Shown: positions 52,502 through 63,672, numbered from the stretch's first letter. The stretch is 64,000 nt of DNA from Cardiobacteriaceae bacterium (GCA_030525785.1 JAUNEA010000001.1:248001-312000), one strand, 5' to 3'. The notes: generated by a model not told the origin, from the sequence alone. A program made the numbers and translations.

Positions 52502-53974
52502 CTTCGCCACCTCTAAACTGCGCCAAGCTTGGGCAAAATAATGCAATAAATCGCTGGGCAACATCGATTGCACATGTTGTTCTAAAGCTGCTAATTCGGC
52601 GGCACGACCGTGCAAAAACACTGCCGTCATCGCCGCCAACAATGGCTCATAACCCTGCGCCAACAAACCTGCCATCATGCCAGCCAACACATCGCCGCTG
52701 CCTCCTTTTGCCAAGCCCGTGTTGCCTGTAGGATTGATAAACACAGGAGCATTAGGGCTGGCGATAACGGTGTAACGACCTTTCAGAACCAGCGTAACGC
52801 CTAAATCTCTTGCCACTGCTCTCGCTGCCTCCACACGCTCCGCATCGCTCTCCAAAACAAACCCCGTCAAGCGTTCAAATTCTTTCACATGTGGCGTTAA
52901 AATTGCACCTCTGGGCAAATGCTGTTGTAATGATTCATCTTCCGCCAACAAATGAATGGCATCAGCGTCCCACACGCTGGGTATCTCAGCATAATGCTGA
53001 CAAAGCGCTTTGAGTTCACCTAAACGCGAACGCTCACGCCCCAAACCACAACCCACCAATAAAGCCTGCGCCTTCGGGTGTTCGTTTTCTGCAAAGGTCA
53101 TCGCCTCCCATACATTCTGATGAAACGCGCATCGCCAACGCTCAGGAATTCTCGCACTCAACAAACCACAACCCATACGCAATGCCGCCTTTGCTGCCAA
53201 CACCGCCGCGCCATAGTATTGCTCACTCCCAGCCACCATCACCACTCGCCCACGGTCACCTTTGTGTATAAAAGCGCTTTGTTGGGGCTGATTCACCGCC
53301 AATCCCAATGCCGTTAATTGATAACAAGGCGCTTCAATATGCTCTAAACCAATGTCTAAAAAATGCAATTGCCCCACATACGCTTCATACTCTGCCCACA
53401 ACAAACTTGGCTTAATTGCACCAAGACACAACGTATGATGCGCCCGTAAAACCACCTTAGCTCCTGATTGGTTTGACCACAAACCAGAAGGCACATCAAT
53501 CGCCACCACTTGCGCTCCACTATCACGGATTTCATCGAACAAAGCGCTTAAGTACGCCGTACTATGGGCTTCTAAACCACGCGTCAAACCAATACCAAAC
53601 AAAGCATCGATCACCACCGCCTCATCATCAGGCACCAAAGCGCTTAGGGGCTGAGGCTGAAGCGTCAAGCGTTGCAAGTTGATGAAGTTGTCAGGGCTTC
53701 TTTTCTCTCCCACCATCAAATACACCTCAACTCGATGCCCCTGCTCCGCCAGCATTCGCGCAATCGCCAAACCATCGCCACCATTATCCCCAAAGCCGCA
53801 CAACACCTGAAATCCTTTCGCCTTTGGGTAAAGTTTCAAGATTTTGCTGGCGCAGGCAAACGCTGCACGCTCCATCAAATCCAAAGCGCTTTGCTCTTGT
53901 TTACGGCAAGTGTATTGGTCTAGTTCTCGGTTTTCTTTAGCGTTCAAAATGGGGATAAAATCGTGCAATTTCAT
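52496..53974 (-). CDS. nnr: Bifunctional NAD(P)H-hydrate epimerase / dehydratase
   Basis: Nnr repairs hydrated NAD(P)H: the N-terminal part epimerises and the C-terminal kinase-like part dehydrates it with ADP. The 492-residue protein has LCGFGDNGGDGLAIAR at about 58-73 and IDALFGIGL in the first half. The second half has VMVAGSEQYYGA and NPTGNTGLAKGGSGDVLAGM (about 415-437), with the catalytic aspartate. Domain order and length are standard. tsaE, often downstream, is absent here. Confidence 0.94.
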   Translation of the reverse strand: MKLHDFIPILNAKENRELDQYTCRKQEQSALDLMERAAFACASKILKLYPKAKGFQVLCGFGDNGGDGLAIARMLAEQGHRVEVYLMVGEKRSPDNFINLQRLTLQPQPLSALVPDDEAVVIDALFGIGLTRGLEAHSTAYLSALFDEIRDSGAQVVAIDVPSGLWSNQSGAKVVLRAHHTLCLGAIKPSLLWAEYEAYVGQLHFLDIGLEHIEAPCYQLTALGLAVNQPQQSAFIHKGDRGRVVMVAGSEQYYGAAVLAAKAALRMGCGLLSARIPERWRCAFHQNVWEAMTFAENEHPKAQALLVGCGLGRERSRLGELKALCQHYAEIPSVWDADAIHLLAEDESLQQHLPRGAILTPHVKEFERLTGFVLESDAERVEAARAVARDLGVTLVLKGRYTVIASPNAPVFINPTGNTGLAKGGSGDVLAGMMAGLLAQGYEPLLAAMTAVFLHGRAAELAALEQHVQSMLPSDLLHYFAQAWRSLEVAKP

Positions 53975-54008
53975 AGATTATCTCGCTTGAGATGGTTTAA
54001 TAGGGAAA

Positions 54009-54800
54009 TTAGGAGAATTCATCTGTTAGCCAACTATCGGTTAGCATAGACAAATGATAATGCTCAGGATAGCGAGCGTAAAGCAAATACAATCCTTGTG
54101 CTGGAGCGGTCACGCCAGCCAAACGCCGATCTTTGGCTTTCAACACCTGCTCTAACCATACGCCATCACGCCGACCATCACCAACCATCAACAAGCTACC
54201 CACAATATTGCGAACCATATGGTGCAAAAAGGCATTGCCTCGTACGTCAATCGCTATCCATCTCCCTCGTTGCTTAACCGAAATCTCATGAATACAACGA
54301 AAGGGCGTTTTGGATTGGCATTCACTGCTGCGGAAAGAAGAGAAATCATGCTCGCCCACCAAACATTGTGCCGCCTCATGCATACGCTTTGCATCAAGCA
54401 CTTGCCGATGCCAATGCAATCGATTTGCCCACAAAGCGCTTGGTTGCTCGTCACATTTCACCACATAACGATAAGCACGCTCCAAAGCGCTATGTCGCGC
54501 ATGGAAATCCTCATCAACCTCTTGAATCCATTGCAAACGAATATCAGGCGGTAAGTAACGATTTCCTCCTGCCAACCACGCATGCGCATCACGCCGTGCT
54601 GTTGTATCAAAATGAATCACCTGATTTAAAGCATGAACCCCTTTATCGGTACGACCAGCACACACCACCTCTAACTCATGCGCCGCTACTTGCCCCAAAG
54701 CGCTTTCCACCGCTTGCTGAAGCGTAGCATCAAAAAAGGGTTGGCGTTGCCAACCCGAGTATGCGGTGCCATCGTACTCTAGCCCTAAGGCATAGCGCAT
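54009..54800 (-). CDS. truA: tRNA pseudouridine synthase A
   Basis: TruA makes pseudouridine at positions 38-40 of tRNA anticodon stems. The 263-residue protein has catalytic D52 in AGRTDKGVHA, the start RYALGLEYDGTAYSGWQRQ, FHARHSALERAYRY and FLHHMVRNIVG. I chose ATG 54800, preceded by GGAGGC; a longer frame to 54824 overlaps the end of fimV. It follows fimV directly, as in Pseudomonas. Confidence 0.95.
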   Translation of the reverse strand: MRYALGLEYDGTAYSGWQRQPFFDATLQQAVESALGQVAAHELEVVCAGRTDKGVHALNQVIHFDTTARRDAHAWLAGGNRYLPPDIRLQWIQEVDEDFHARHSALERAYRYVVKCDEQPSALWANRLHWHRQVLDAKRMHEAAQCLVGEHDFSSFRSSECQSKTPFRCIHEISVKQRGRWIAIDVRGNAFLHHMVRNIVGSLLMVGDGRRDGVWLEQVLKAKDRRLAGVTAPAQGLYLLYARYPEHYHLSMLTDSWLTDEFS

Positions 54801-54816
54801 GATTGCCTCCTTATTT

Positions 54817-57800
54817 TTAACCAATTTGTTGCAACAAACGAGCCGCTTCGGCTTTTTGCTCCTCTGTACCTAATGCAACTACTTCTTCCAACCATGTCCG
54901 CGCACGTTCTGGGCGCCCTGTGGCAATGAAAGAGTGTGCCAATTCTAAGTTAATCGACATATCCTGCTCCATCACTTCCACTTTTGCTGCTGGCTTCGCT
55001 ACTTCAACAGGTGCAACTTCAACAGGCGCTGTTTCAGCCAAACTATCTGCAACAAAGATGTGAGACTCTGCCTCACTATCATCGGTCAAGCTCATCGCTG
55101 ATTCAGAGCTTGCAAACAAATCTTCACGCAACAAAGCGCTTTCAGCTGGTTCAGTGCTTGCCTCAAAGAAATCACTGTGGCTTAAGCTTAAACCACCACT
55201 CAATGCGCTATCATCAACAAAAACATCTTCTACAGGCTGATGAGTTGTGCTGGTAAGCATTGAGTCCTCATCACTGAAATTCAACACCATGCCATCATCA
55301 GCATCATGCTCAACAAAAGCGCTTTGTTCTACAACAGGCTCATCAAGCTGGACAGTGCCTGTATTGAAACTGATGAACATATCATCGTTTTGCTCTGTAG
55401 TCACTTCAAGAGCATCAGTATCGATGAAGGGGTCATGGCTATTGGTATCAATGAAGGTTGAGAAGCTTAAGTTTTGTGTAGAGTCTTCTATCTCGATGAA
55501 ACTCTCGTCTTCAACAGGCGTTACCAAAGCGCTTGATGGGCTAAAATCGACCACATCAACAGGAGACTCATCAAAGCTTACATTTGCCAACTCTGGTTCA
55601 CCCAAGCTGATTTCATCAAAATTCCACTCATCATCAATCTTAACGCTTGGCTCTTCATGTGCAACAAAAGAAGTATCGCTGCTGGCTGATTGATGAGCTG
55701 ACTGTGAGAAATCGAGGGCAATTTCATCATTCTCTTCAACATCATCATCAATACCACCAAATAAATCAATAGGTTCCATATAAGCATCATGGCTACTTAA
55801 GGATTCATCATCACTATCCAAGAAATCCGTTTCTTGCGATGTTGAGGCTTCGAAGAAACCATCATCACCTTCGATAGAATCGCCAAGCATCTGATCCATA
55901 AAATCTTCATCTTGTTCATCTTTCGCACTGTGAGGCGTTAAGTCGCCAAATTCATGCGTGATGCGATTCTCCTCCAAAGCGCTTTCTTCGCCCAATTGCT
56001 CTTTTAACTTATCAAAACTCAAAGCGCTCTCATCAAAGCCTTCTTCTTTAACCAACCCGTCACCAAAATCAGCGCCCAAAGAACGTTCTAATTCTGCCAA
56101 CTCCTCAGGGCTAATATTTTCGATAATATCGCCATCTTCATAAGGCTTAGCTCGGCGACGATTCCACAAGAACCAACCCAAACCACCTAAAACCAACGTT
56201 CCCAGCCCTAAGCCACCTGCAATCAAGGGTAAAGGCAATCCCTCTTCAACCACCACTTCCTCAACAGGTGCTGGAGGTGTCGTAGGTTTAGGAGATTCAG
56301 TTGGTGCTGGTTCTGCTGGCTTTTCTTCAGCTACAGGCGCTGGTGTAGACTCGGCTGGCGCTGGCTCTGCTGGTTTTTCTTCAGCCACAGGCGCTGGTGC
56401 TGGCTCTGCTGGCGAGGCTTCTACTGGTTTTTCCTCAACAGGCTTCGCTTCTTCTGCTGGAGTTGCTTCAATGCTGTTCACACTATCCAATTGCAAAGCG
56501 CTTGAGGTCGAGGATACATCAGCGCTAGGAGTAGCATTTACTGTCCCGCTTGTTTCAGCAGGCTTGGTTTCCACAATGCTCAATACCGCGCTGCCTTCCT
56601 GATTAGGCGTTTCTATGGTTACTTGTACTGCCCCTTGAGGTTTTTCCTCTTCCGCAGCTACAGACTCAGCAGGAGATGTTTCGGTTACAACCTCCTCTGC
56701 TGCTGGCGTTTCAGATACGGACACCTCCACAGCAACAGTTTCTGCTGGAGCCTCTTCACTGCTCACCTCAACAGGGCTAGATTCTGATGCTGGAGAAGAA
56801 CTGCCTTGCGTTAAATCTGCAATCGTTTCCGTCACAGGTGCTACCGTAGACATTTCATCAGGCAAAACCACCTGCACTACTGCACCATGCTCCTTACTTC
56901 CACGATAAACCGTTACCGTTCCTCGCTCTCCACTTAAAACTGGTGCTGGAGCTACTTCTGTTTTCACAACAGGCTTCAACTCTTTTTTACGCTCTTTTTT
57001 GCTCGCCTCTTGAGCGATGATATGGCTACGCCCTTCTTCTTGTGTTACAACAGGCTTTAACTCTGAAGCGCTTTGAGGCTGACGAGTGCCACGTTTAACC
57101 GTACCATTTGGCGCAACCTCTGGAATATTCAGCATCGCGCCAACCATCAAGCTGCTATGACTGCGTCCAGAAAATGCGCTACGGTTGGTGTTGTAAATAG
57201 CGTTCACCATTTGTTGCACGGTCACATCTTGTGGACGAAGCGCATTGGCAATGGAATACAAGGTCTCACCTGGCTTAACAGGACCATAAACTCCATCAAC
57301 AGGACGACTCACCAAAGCTGCCGCCCGTTCGGCTGGCGTTCTGGCTGCAGCTAATGCAGCTGGGTTAGCAGGAGGTGGATAATGCTCCGATGACACTGGG
57401 CGAGATTGTGTTTGTGTAGCAACGGCACGATTTGCCACAGCTTGATTTTGACGACCACGAACAGGCACAGCAACTGCTTCTGTTGATGCTACAGGTTGGG
57501 CTTGATTAGGCTGCAATTGCACTACTACTGCCGTACCATCGTTAACTACGCTAGCTCTAGATTTACTTGCCTCTTGCTGGGCTGATTGTGTTTGTGGAGC
57601 TGGAGAAGCGCTTTGTGCTGGCATAGCGGTTGCACTCATGCCACCTGATGGATTAGGTTCTAAAAACAAGGAATATTCGCGCGTAATCACGCCACCTTCA
57701 CCATTCAACGTCACCAAAAAGTTCAGGAACGATTCCCGAATCTCGCCTTGAGTGCTGACCTTAATCACATAACCATCACGCGATGGCTGCACTTGGAAAT

Positions 57801-58056
57801 TCAAGAGCTTATGACTATCCTGCCATTGCACACCACGCGCACGATAAGCATCAGCGCCCGCCAAACGCACTACCGTTCTTTCCGCCGTTTGTGGCGTTAA
57901 ACCATCGATGCGAATGGTAGCATTCAGAGGCTGCCCTAAATAGGAAGAGACCTGAATAGGACCCAAACCAACCGCCAACGCCAGTTGATTCACGCCCAGC
58001 CCTACTGCCAACGCAATGGCATAGCGTAATTTGGTTGTGTGATTCTTTTTCTTCAT
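54817..58056 (-). CDS. fimV: FimV-family polar hub protein with LysM domain
   Basis: FimV organises polar assembly of type IV pili and secretion in Pseudomonas and relatives. The 1079-residue protein has a signal peptide ending NQLALA, then the FimV N-terminal domain (GLGPIQVSSYLGQPLNA). A LysM-like peptidoglycan-binding domain near 259-315 has PGETLYSIANAL. A long Pro/Glu/Ala-rich segment follows, then one membrane helix near 605-630. The acidic cytoplasmic part ends in the FimV C-terminal TPR-like domain (SINLELAHSFIATGRPERAR). ATG 58056 follows CAGGAG. Its presence suggests type IV pili and so perhaps competence. Confidence 0.93.
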   Translation of the reverse strand: MKKKNHTTKLRYAIALAVGLGVNQLALAVGLGPIQVSSYLGQPLNATIRIDGLTPQTAERTVVRLAGADAYRARGVQWQDSHKLLNFQVQPSRDGYVIKVSTQGEIRESFLNFLVTLNGEGGVITREYSLFLEPNPSGGMSATAMPAQSASPAPQTQSAQQEASKSRASVVNDGTAVVVQLQPNQAQPVASTEAVAVPVRGRQNQAVANRAVATQTQSRPVSSEHYPPPANPAALAAARTPAERAAALVSRPVDGVYGPVKPGETLYSIANALRPQDVTVQQMVNAIYNTNRSAFSGRSHSSLMVGAMLNIPEVAPNGTVKRGTRQPQSASELKPVVTQEEGRSHIIAQEASKKERKKELKPVVKTEVAPAPVLSGERGTVTVYRGSKEHGAVVQVVLPDEMSTVAPVTETIADLTQGSSSPASESSPVEVSSEEAPAETVAVEVSVSETPAAEEVVTETSPAESVAAEEEKPQGAVQVTIETPNQEGSAVLSIVETKPAETSGTVNATPSADVSSTSSALQLDSVNSIEATPAEEAKPVEEKPVEASPAEPAPAPVAEEKPAEPAPAESTPAPVAEEKPAEPAPTESPKPTTPPAPVEEVVVEEGLPLPLIAGGLGLGTLVLGGLGWFLWNRRRAKPYEDGDIIENISPEELAELERSLGADFGDGLVKEEGFDESALSFDKLKEQLGEESALEENRITHEFGDLTPHSAKDEQDEDFMDQMLGDSIEGDDGFFEASTSQETDFLDSDDESLSSHDAYMEPIDLFGGIDDDVEENDEIALDFSQSAHQSASSDTSFVAHEEPSVKIDDEWNFDEISLGEPELANVSFDESPVDVVDFSPSSALVTPVEDESFIEIEDSTQNLSFSTFIDTNSHDPFIDTDALEVTTEQNDDMFISFNTGTVQLDEPVVEQSAFVEHDADDGMVLNFSDEDSMLTSTTHQPVEDVFVDDSALSGGLSLSHSDFFEASTEPAESALLREDLFASSESAMSLTDDSEAESHIFVADSLAETAPVEVAPVEVAKPAAKVEVMEQDMSINLELAHSFIATGRPERARTWLEEVVALGTEEQKAEAARLLQQIG

Positions 58057-58138
58057 CAAAAACTCCTGAATACTTTTCCGCACCTACGGGTATTGAACCG
58101 AGCCTACGGCTTACCTTTAACAATATCAAATGTGGCGC

Positions 58139-58144
58139 ATTATA
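58139..58144 (-). promoter_or_regulatory. Likely -10 box of the fimV promoter
   Basis: TATAAT on the minus strand lies about 80 bases before the fimV start. The -35 region is poor. Confidence 0.4.
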
Positions 58145-58231
58145 ACAGTGCTTTAACACAGCGAAAAGGCAAAAGCCTTAACTTCTCAAGCCATAACCCT
58201 ATGATGGCATTGGTTCCACGTGAGAAAGAGA

Positions 58232-59323
58232 TTAACAAAGCGCTTTGTTTAACGCCTCTGCTACCGCATCACCAATCTCGCTGGTGCTGTAAACCTTCTG
58301 CCCTTCACGAGCAATATCTTGTGAAACCACGCCCTCGCGAATACATTGCTTCACTGCCTCCTCAACCTTATCCGCCAAAGCGCTTTGCTTCAAAGAATGA
58401 CGCAACATCAACGCCACAGACAAAATCATCGCATAAGGGTTAGCAATGTTTTTTCCTGCAATATCAGGAGCAGATCCATGAATTGGCTCATACAATCCCA
58501 AACCATCTTCACGCAGAGAGGCAGAAGGCAACAAGCCAATCGAGCCAGTCAGCATCGAAGCCTCATCAGACAAAATATCACCGAACAAATTCTCCGTCAG
58601 CACCACATCAAACTGCTTTGGATTGCGTACCAACTGCATCGCCGCATTATCCACCAACATATGCGACAGCTCCACCTCTGGATATTCACGTGAGACTTCC
58701 GTCACCACTTCGCGCCAAACTTGCGAGCTTTCCAAAACATTCATTTTATCCACAGAGCAAACTCTCTTCTGCCGACCCAAAGCGCTTTGGAAGGCAATGT
58801 GTGCTACGCGTTTGATTTCCTGTTCACTGTAACGCATGGTGTTAAAGCCACTGCGTTCGCCATCAACATTCTCAATCCCTCTGGGTTGTCCGAAATATAA
58901 GCCGCCTGTTAATTCGCGCACCATCAAAATATCCAAGCCTTTCACCAGCTCCATCTTCAGCGATGAACGCTCCGCCAGCTCGTCCATCACTTGAGCGGGG
59001 CGAAGATTGGCAAACAAGCCTAAATCAGAACGAATGGCGAGTAACCCTGTTTCAGGGCGTTGATGACGTGGCAAAGTATCCCATTGATAACCGCCAACGC
59101 TGGCAAGCAAGACAGCATCAGCTTGTCGACAAAGTGCTTGGGTTTCTGGCGGATAAGGAGAACCCGTTGCATCAACAGCACAACCGCCCAAAAGCGCTTT
59201 ATCTAACTGCAAAGAAAAACCATAACGTTCGCCATGTTTTTCCAACACATTCAAAACCTTCTCTGCCTGAGCCATAATCTCAGGGCCAATACCATCTCCC
59301 GACAATAACACCACTTTTTTCAT
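58232..59323 (-). CDS. leuB: 3-isopropylmalate dehydrogenase
   Basis: LeuB oxidises 3-isopropylmalate, the third step of leucine synthesis. The 363-residue protein has [14 protein letters not shown] near the start, [21 protein letters not shown] and [17 protein letters not shown] with the catalytic aspartates, and [21 protein letters not shown] 59323 follows AAGGAG; a GTG one codon upstream is also in frame. It is the last gene of the leuC-leuD-leuB series, and the fimV gene follows after a gap with its own promoter. Confidence 0.96.
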   Translation of the reverse strand: MKKVVLLSGDGIGPEIMAQAEKVLNVLEKHGERYGFSLQLDKALLGGCAVDATGSPYPPETQALCRQADAVLLASVGGYQWDTLPRHQRPETGLLAIRSDLGLFANLRPAQVMDELAERSSLKMELVKGLDILMVRELTGGLYFGQPRGIENVDGERSGFNTMRYSEQEIKRVAHIAFQSALGRQKRVCSVDKMNVLESSQVWREVVTEVSREYPEVELSHMLVDNAAMQLVRNPKQFDVVLTENLFGDILSDEASMLTGSIGLLPSASLREDGLGLYEPIHGSAPDIAGKNIANPYAMILSVALMLRHSLKQSALADKVEEAVKQCIREGVVSQDIAREGQKVYSTSEIGDAVAEALNKALC

Positions 59324-59332
59324 CACATCTCC

Positions 59333-59959
59333 TTATTTTTGAATCACCAACCAAGGGAATTCTGCCAGCCTCGCTGACTCAAACGCCTGAATTTTATCAG
59401 CATGGCGAAGGGTTTGGGCAATATCGTCCAAGCCTTCCAACAGAGTTTGACGGCGAAAATCATCGACTTGAAACGAAAACACCCGAGCAAAGCGCTTTGG
59501 CTCCACCACAATCTCACGCGCCACCAAATCCACCATCAGCTCCAAAGTTTCCGCCTCCTCTGCCAACAGACACAAAGCATCAGCATCTTCTTGCGAAACC
59601 AAAGCAGGTAATACGCCATTTTTAAAACAATTACTGTAAAAAATATCGCCAAAAGAAGGGGCAATCACACAACGAATGCCGTAATCATCAAGCGCCCAAA
59701 CGGCGTGTTCACGAGAGGAACCACAACCAAAATTCCCTCCTGCCAGTAAAAACTTCGCGCCCACAAAGCGCTTTTCGTTCAAAATAAAATCAGGATTTGG
59801 CGAACGGTCAGGCAAATAACGCCAATCATCAAACAAAAACTCCCCAAAACCTATTTTATTGATTTTTTTCAAATATTCTTTTGGCAAAATCGCATCAGTA
59901 TCAATATTGCTGCGATAAAGAGGCACCACAATTCCCGTTTCCTGTTGAAAGATTTTCAT
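59333..59959 (-). CDS. leuD: 3-isopropylmalate dehydratase, small subunit
   Basis: LeuD pairs with LeuC to isomerise isopropylmalate. The 208-residue protein has the start [20 protein letters not shown], the core [20 protein letters not shown] (about 71-90) and [20 protein letters not shown]. Its ATG overlaps the leuC stop by four bases, so it is translationally coupled. Length is standard. Confidence 0.96.
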   Translation of the reverse strand: MKIFQQETGIVVPLYRSNIDTDAILPKEYLKKINKIGFGEFLFDDWRYLPDRSPNPDFILNEKRFVGAKFLLAGGNFGCGSSREHAVWALDDYGIRCVIAPSFGDIFYSNCFKNGVLPALVSQEDADALCLLAEEAETLELMVDLVAREIVVEPKRFARVFSFQVDDFRRQTLLEGLDDIAQTLRHADKIQAFESARLAEFPWLVIQK

Positions 59960-61431
59960 ACTGCCTCCCGTTGCTGAAACAAAGCGCTTTGCCCACGATA
60001 ATCGGCATAATCAGGATTTTTGGCAAACCATTGGCGCACATCGCTAAATCGCCCCTCCACCGCCGCCAAAGCTGCCATCGCTGGGCTGACCAAATGAGTA
60101 CGTCCGCCCTGACCTTGTCGTCCTTCAAAATTGCGATTTGAGGTTGAAGCACAAGCCAAGCCAGCAGGCAATTTGTCTTCATTCATAGCTAAACACATCG
60201 AACAACCAGGATTACGCCATTCAAAACCTGCCTCTTTAAAAATCACATCTAAGCCTTCTGCCTCTGCTTGTGCGCGTACCAAACCTGAACCAGGCACCAC
60301 CAGCGCAATTTGAATATTGCTGGCAATTTTTCGCCCCTTAACAATCGCAGCAGCAATGCGCAAATCCTCAATCCGAGCATTGGTACAAGAGCCGATAAAG
60401 ATTGCATCAAGCGGAAAATCATAAACCGATTGACCTTCCGACAATCCCATGTATTGCAAAGCGCGTTGCCAATCACGGCGTTGATTCTCATGCTTTGCCT
60501 CGTGCAAATAAGGCACACAGCCATCAACCCCAACCACCATTTCAGGCGAAGTTCCCCAGCTTACTTGTGGCACCAAAGCGCTTGCATCAAGGAAAACCTC
60601 CGCATCAAAAACAGCTCCCTCATCACTAACCAGCGTTTTGAAATAACGCTCCGCCACCGACCATTGTTCAGCTTTGGGACTATGAGGACGTTTTTGCACA
60701 TAGCGCAACGTAGTTTCATCAACCCCAATCAAGCCTGCACGCGCCCCTGCTTCAATCGACATATTGCAAATGGTCATTCTGGCTTCCATCGAAAGCGCTT
60801 TGATAGCAGTGCCCGCATATTCCAAAGTGTAACCTGTGCCACCGCCTGCACCGATAGTATTGATGATTTTCAACATAATATCTTTAGAAAAAACCCCTTG
60901 CTGCAAATCACCATCAACGGTAATACGCATGGTTTTGGTTTTTTTCTGCACCAAGCATTGCGTTGCCATCACATGCTCCACCTCACTCGTGCCAATGCCA
61001 AAAGCCAAAGCAGCAAATGCGCCATGTGTAGAGGTGTGAGAATCGCCACAAACAATGGTCATACCTGGCAAGGTTAATCCTTGCTCAGGGCCAATCACGT
61101 GCACAATCCCTTGACGCTTATCACGACTGTTAAAAAGAGGTATGCCAAATTCCTCACAGTTTTTATCCAAAGCATCAAGCTGGGCTTTAGAAACTTCATC
61201 GCGAATGGGAAGGCTGCGGTCTGTTGTTGCCACATTGTGATCAACCACTGCCTGCATTGAAGAGACACGCCACGGTTTTCTCCCTGCCATACGCAAGCCA
61301 TCAAAGGGCTGCGGCGAGGTCACTTCATGAACCAAATGGCGATCAATGTATAAAAGCGCTTGTTCGCCCTCCTCAACCACACAATGCGCTTGCCAAAGCT
61401 TTTCATACAGCGTACGCGGTGCATTACTCAT
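59956..61431 (-). CDS. leuC: 3-isopropylmalate dehydratase, large subunit
   Basis: LeuC holds the 4Fe-4S cluster of the leucine-path isomerase. The 491-residue protein has [19 protein letters not shown] (about 132-150), [14 protein letters not shown] and [11 protein letters not shown], which carry the cluster cysteines, and [18 protein letters not shown] near the end. About 20 residues longer than the E. coli protein at the C-terminus. Its first 8 bases overlap the end of lysA, so lysA and leuCDB appear to form one operon. Confidence 0.96.
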   Translation of the reverse strand: MSNAPRTLYEKLWQAHCVVEEGEQALLYIDRHLVHEVTSPQPFDGLRMAGRKPWRVSSMQAVVDHNVATTDRSLPIRDEVSKAQLDALDKNCEEFGIPLFNSRDKRQGIVHVIGPEQGLTLPGMTIVCGDSHTSTHGAFAALAFGIGTSEVEHVMATQCLVQKKTKTMRITVDGDLQQGVFSKDIMLKIINTIGAGGGTGYTLEYAGTAIKALSMEARMTICNMSIEAGARAGLIGVDETTLRYVQKRPHSPKAEQWSVAERYFKTLVSDEGAVFDAEVFLDASALVPQVSWGTSPEMVVGVDGCVPYLHEAKHENQRRDWQRALQYMGLSEGQSVYDFPLDAIFIGSCTNARIEDLRIAAAIVKGRKIASNIQIALVVPGSGLVRAQAEAEGLDVIFKEAGFEWRNPGCSMCLAMNEDKLPAGLACASTSNRNFEGRQGQGGRTHLVSPAMAALAAVEGRFSDVRQWFAKNPDYADYRGQSALFQQREAV

Positions 61432-62695
61432 GATTCAAAGCCTCCCATTCTTGCGCCCACAAATCGGTCAGGGTTTCGCGTTTACGAATCAAAAGCGCTT
61501 TGCCCTCTTCAATCAAAACCTCTGCCAAACGTGGGCGTGTGTTGTAACTGGAAGACATCGAAAAGCCATAAGCACCAACGCCTGCCATCGCCAAAATATC
61601 ACCACGAGTCGCCGAAAGCTCATAGCCTTTATTGAAGGTATCACCTGTCTCACACACAGGCCCTACAATATGGAAGCGCTTTGTTTCACCTTGTGATGAA
61701 GAAATATTACGCCACAAGGGTTTAGCTTGATAGAGTGCTGGGCGCATGTAATCATTCATAGCCGCATCAACCACCAAAAATCGATAATCCTCTTGTTCTT
61801 TCTCCAACACCACACGCGTTAACAACACCGCGCTATTGCCCACCAACGAACGACCTGGTTGTACATGAATACGGTAATGGCTTCCCTCAAAAACAGCATG
61901 CAAAGCAAGACGCAAATCTTCAGGGCTGGGAACTTCTTGCTCTTCCTGCATCGCAATCCCTAAACCGCCACCTACATCAATATGCTCAATATTGATGCCC
62001 TCGCCAACCAATTCATCAGCCAGCTTTTTCAACGATTGCGCCGCCTCTAAGAATGGCGATAACTCCGTAATCTGCGAACCAATATGACAACCTACGCCTA
62101 AAATCTGCAAAGCGCTTTGCTTAGCTGCAAAGTGGTAAAGCGCTTTGGCTGATGATAAAGCAATGCCGAATTTGTTTTCGGTTAAGCCTGTGGAAATATA
62201 GGGGTGGGTTTTGGCATCAACATTGGGATTAATCCGTAAGGCAATCGGCGCTACTTTACCGATACTTTCTGCTAAAAATGCTAGACGTTCCAACTCAAAA
62301 GCGCTTTCTACATTGAAACAACCAATCCCAACTTCTAAGGCACGTACTATTTCCTCATCGGTTTTACCAACCCCCGAGAAAACAATCGTTTTGGGGTCTG
62401 CTCCAGCCAATAACACCCTCTCCAATTCACCGCGAGAAACAATATCAAAGCCAGCACCAAGTTTCGCCAATCTTTTGAGAATACTCAAATTACTGTTGGC
62501 TTTAACCGCATAATGCACCACCACATCATGCGACCCAATTTTTCCTTGATACGCCAAAAAGCGCTTTGTAATCGCTCTGGCACTGTAAACATAAAGGGGC
62601 GTGTCATAAGTTTCTGCCAAATCGCTGAGCTTTACGCCATCAATTGAACCATCACTATCCATCAACGACCAAGGTTGATAATCCATCGCTGCCAT
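61424..62695 (-). CDS. lysA: Diaminopimelate decarboxylase
   Basis: LysA makes lysine from meso-diaminopimelate with pyridoxal phosphate. The 423-residue protein has the cofactor lysine K65 in [32 protein letters not shown] for the phosphate, [15 protein letters not shown] with the substrate site, and PVCETGDTF near residue 345. It is normal in length. It sits between lptM and leuC, with a short overlap to the latter. Six palindrome copies or more lie in the gene. Confidence 0.96.
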   Translation of the reverse strand: MAAMDYQPWSLMDSDGSIDGVKLSDLAETYDTPLYVYSARAITKRFLAYQGKIGSHDVVVHYAVKANSNLSILKRLAKLGAGFDIVSRGELERVLLAGADPKTIVFSGVGKTDEEIVRALEVGIGCFNVESAFELERLAFLAESIGKVAPIALRINPNVDAKTHPYISTGLTENKFGIALSSAKALYHFAAKQSALQILGVGCHIGSQITELSPFLEAAQSLKKLADELVGEGINIEHIDVGGGLGIAMQEEQEVPSPEDLRLALHAVFEGSHYRIHVQPGRSLVGNSAVLLTRVVLEKEQEDYRFLVVDAAMNDYMRPALYQAKPLWRNISSSQGETKRFHIVGPVCETGDTFNKGYELSATRGDILAMAGVGAYGFSMSSSYNTRPRLAEVLIEEGKALLIRKRETLTDLWAQEWEALNHE

Positions 62696-62721
62696 TGCCT
62701 AAACTCCTGTTATTGTTCTCA

Positions 62722-62859
62722 TTAAGATGGGTTAGAGGGGGTTAAAAGTGGGGTCGTTTCGTTGGGTAATTCATTTTCCAGTGGCACATACAAATCCTTT
62801 TTCTGCCCACAACCCACACAACACAACAACCCCAAACTCATCAATACAATTGTTTTCAT
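62722..62859 (-). CDS. lptM: Short LptM (YifL)-like lipoprotein
   Basis: A 45-residue lipoprotein, too short to be caught by ordinary cut-offs. It reads MKTIVLMSLGLLCCVGCGQK, with the lipidated cysteine probably C17, then KDLYVPLENELPNETT. The C-G-Q-K...L-Y-V-P pattern fits LptM, a small lipoprotein that helps oxidative maturation of the LPS translocon LptD. Its place directly before lysA also matches Pseudomonas and other gammaproteobacteria. A GGGGTGAT stretch precedes the ATG. The lipobox is unusual in having cysteine at -3. Confidence 0.8.
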   Translation of the reverse strand: MKTIVLMSLGLLCCVGCGQKKDLYVPLENELPNETTPLLTPSNPS

Positions 62860-62978
62860 CTTTATCACCCCTTCCTCCGTTTTCCTCAAAACAACGCATC
62901 ATACCAAAGCTATTTAGGATTGGCGTATGATAAAAACGTAAAACTTCCCCAATCCAACAAGCCCAAAGGAACCTCGAA

Positions 62979-63623
62979 ATGCAATACCCTACACCTCTTA
63001 CCTTTGATGCAACCACCCAACCCTCTCACGCTATTATCTGGCTACATGGCTTAGGCTCTAGCGGCGATGATTTTTCCGATGTTATCCCTCTATTGAATCT
63101 TCGTCCCTCAACACGCGTTATTCTGCCCAATGCTCCCATCATGCCTGTGAGTATTAATGGAGGCTATCCTATGCCAGCATGGTATGACCTCTACGATTTA
63201 ACCTTTCCACGAGTGCGCGAGGATTTAACAGGCATTGCCCAAAGCGCTTTGTGGATTGAGCAATTGATGAGGGAGGAGAATGAGCGAGGCATTGCAGATA
63301 GCCATATTTTGTTGGTTGGATTCTCACAAGGTGGCGCAGTGGCATTGCATGTGGGCTTGCGGCGTTTGTGCGCTGGCGTCATTGCGCTCTCAACCTACCT
63401 CACCGATGCCACCAACACCCCTCCAGCACTTGATAAACGACCTTTTGTGTTCATGCATGGTCGTGTGGATACAGTTGTGCCAATCTCGGCTGGTCAAAGC
63501 GCTTTGCAAACCCTACAAAGTTTAGGCTACCAAACAAAATGGCATGATTACCCCATGCCTCATAGCCTCTGCCCTGAGCAAATCCTCGATTTAAAGCGCT
63601 TTTTCCACGAACAAGGCTTTTGA
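62979..63623 (+). CDS. Phospholipase/carboxylesterase-family hydrolase
   Basis: The 214-residue protein has the fold and triad of bacterial carboxylesterases related to acyl-protein thioesterase: WLHGLGSSGDDF oxyanion-hole region, S116 in GFSQGG, D164 in GRVDTVVP and H195 in MPHSL. The PAWYDLYDL segment is typical. No signal peptide is present. Short-chain esters are likely substrates, but the natural one is unknown. It is divergent from lptM-lysA and followed by a hairpin terminator. Confidence 0.88.
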   Translation: MQYPTPLTFDATTQPSHAIIWLHGLGSSGDDFSDVIPLLNLRPSTRVILPNAPIMPVSINGGYPMPAWYDLYDLTFPRVREDLTGIAQSALWIEQLMREENERGIADSHILLVGFSQGGAVALHVGLRRLCAGVIALSTYLTDATNTPPALDKRPFVFMHGRVDTVVPISAGQSALQTLQSLGYQTKWHDYPMPHSLCPEQILDLKRFFHEQGF

Positions 63624-63635
63624 TTGAGCCAAACA

Positions 63636-63658
63636 AAACCCCCAATGAGTGGGGGTTT
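63636..63658. terminator. Two-way terminator between the esterase gene and gltI
   Basis: AAACCCCC (63636-63643) pairs with GGGGGTTT (63651-63658). Short T-runs follow on both strands, and the flanking genes converge. Confidence 0.8.
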
Positions 63659-63672
63659 CATGGCATTTATCT

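Noticed and set aside
60310-61077. 255-codon open frame antisense to leuC
   Set aside because: leuC is complete and conserved on the other strand; this is a shadow frame.
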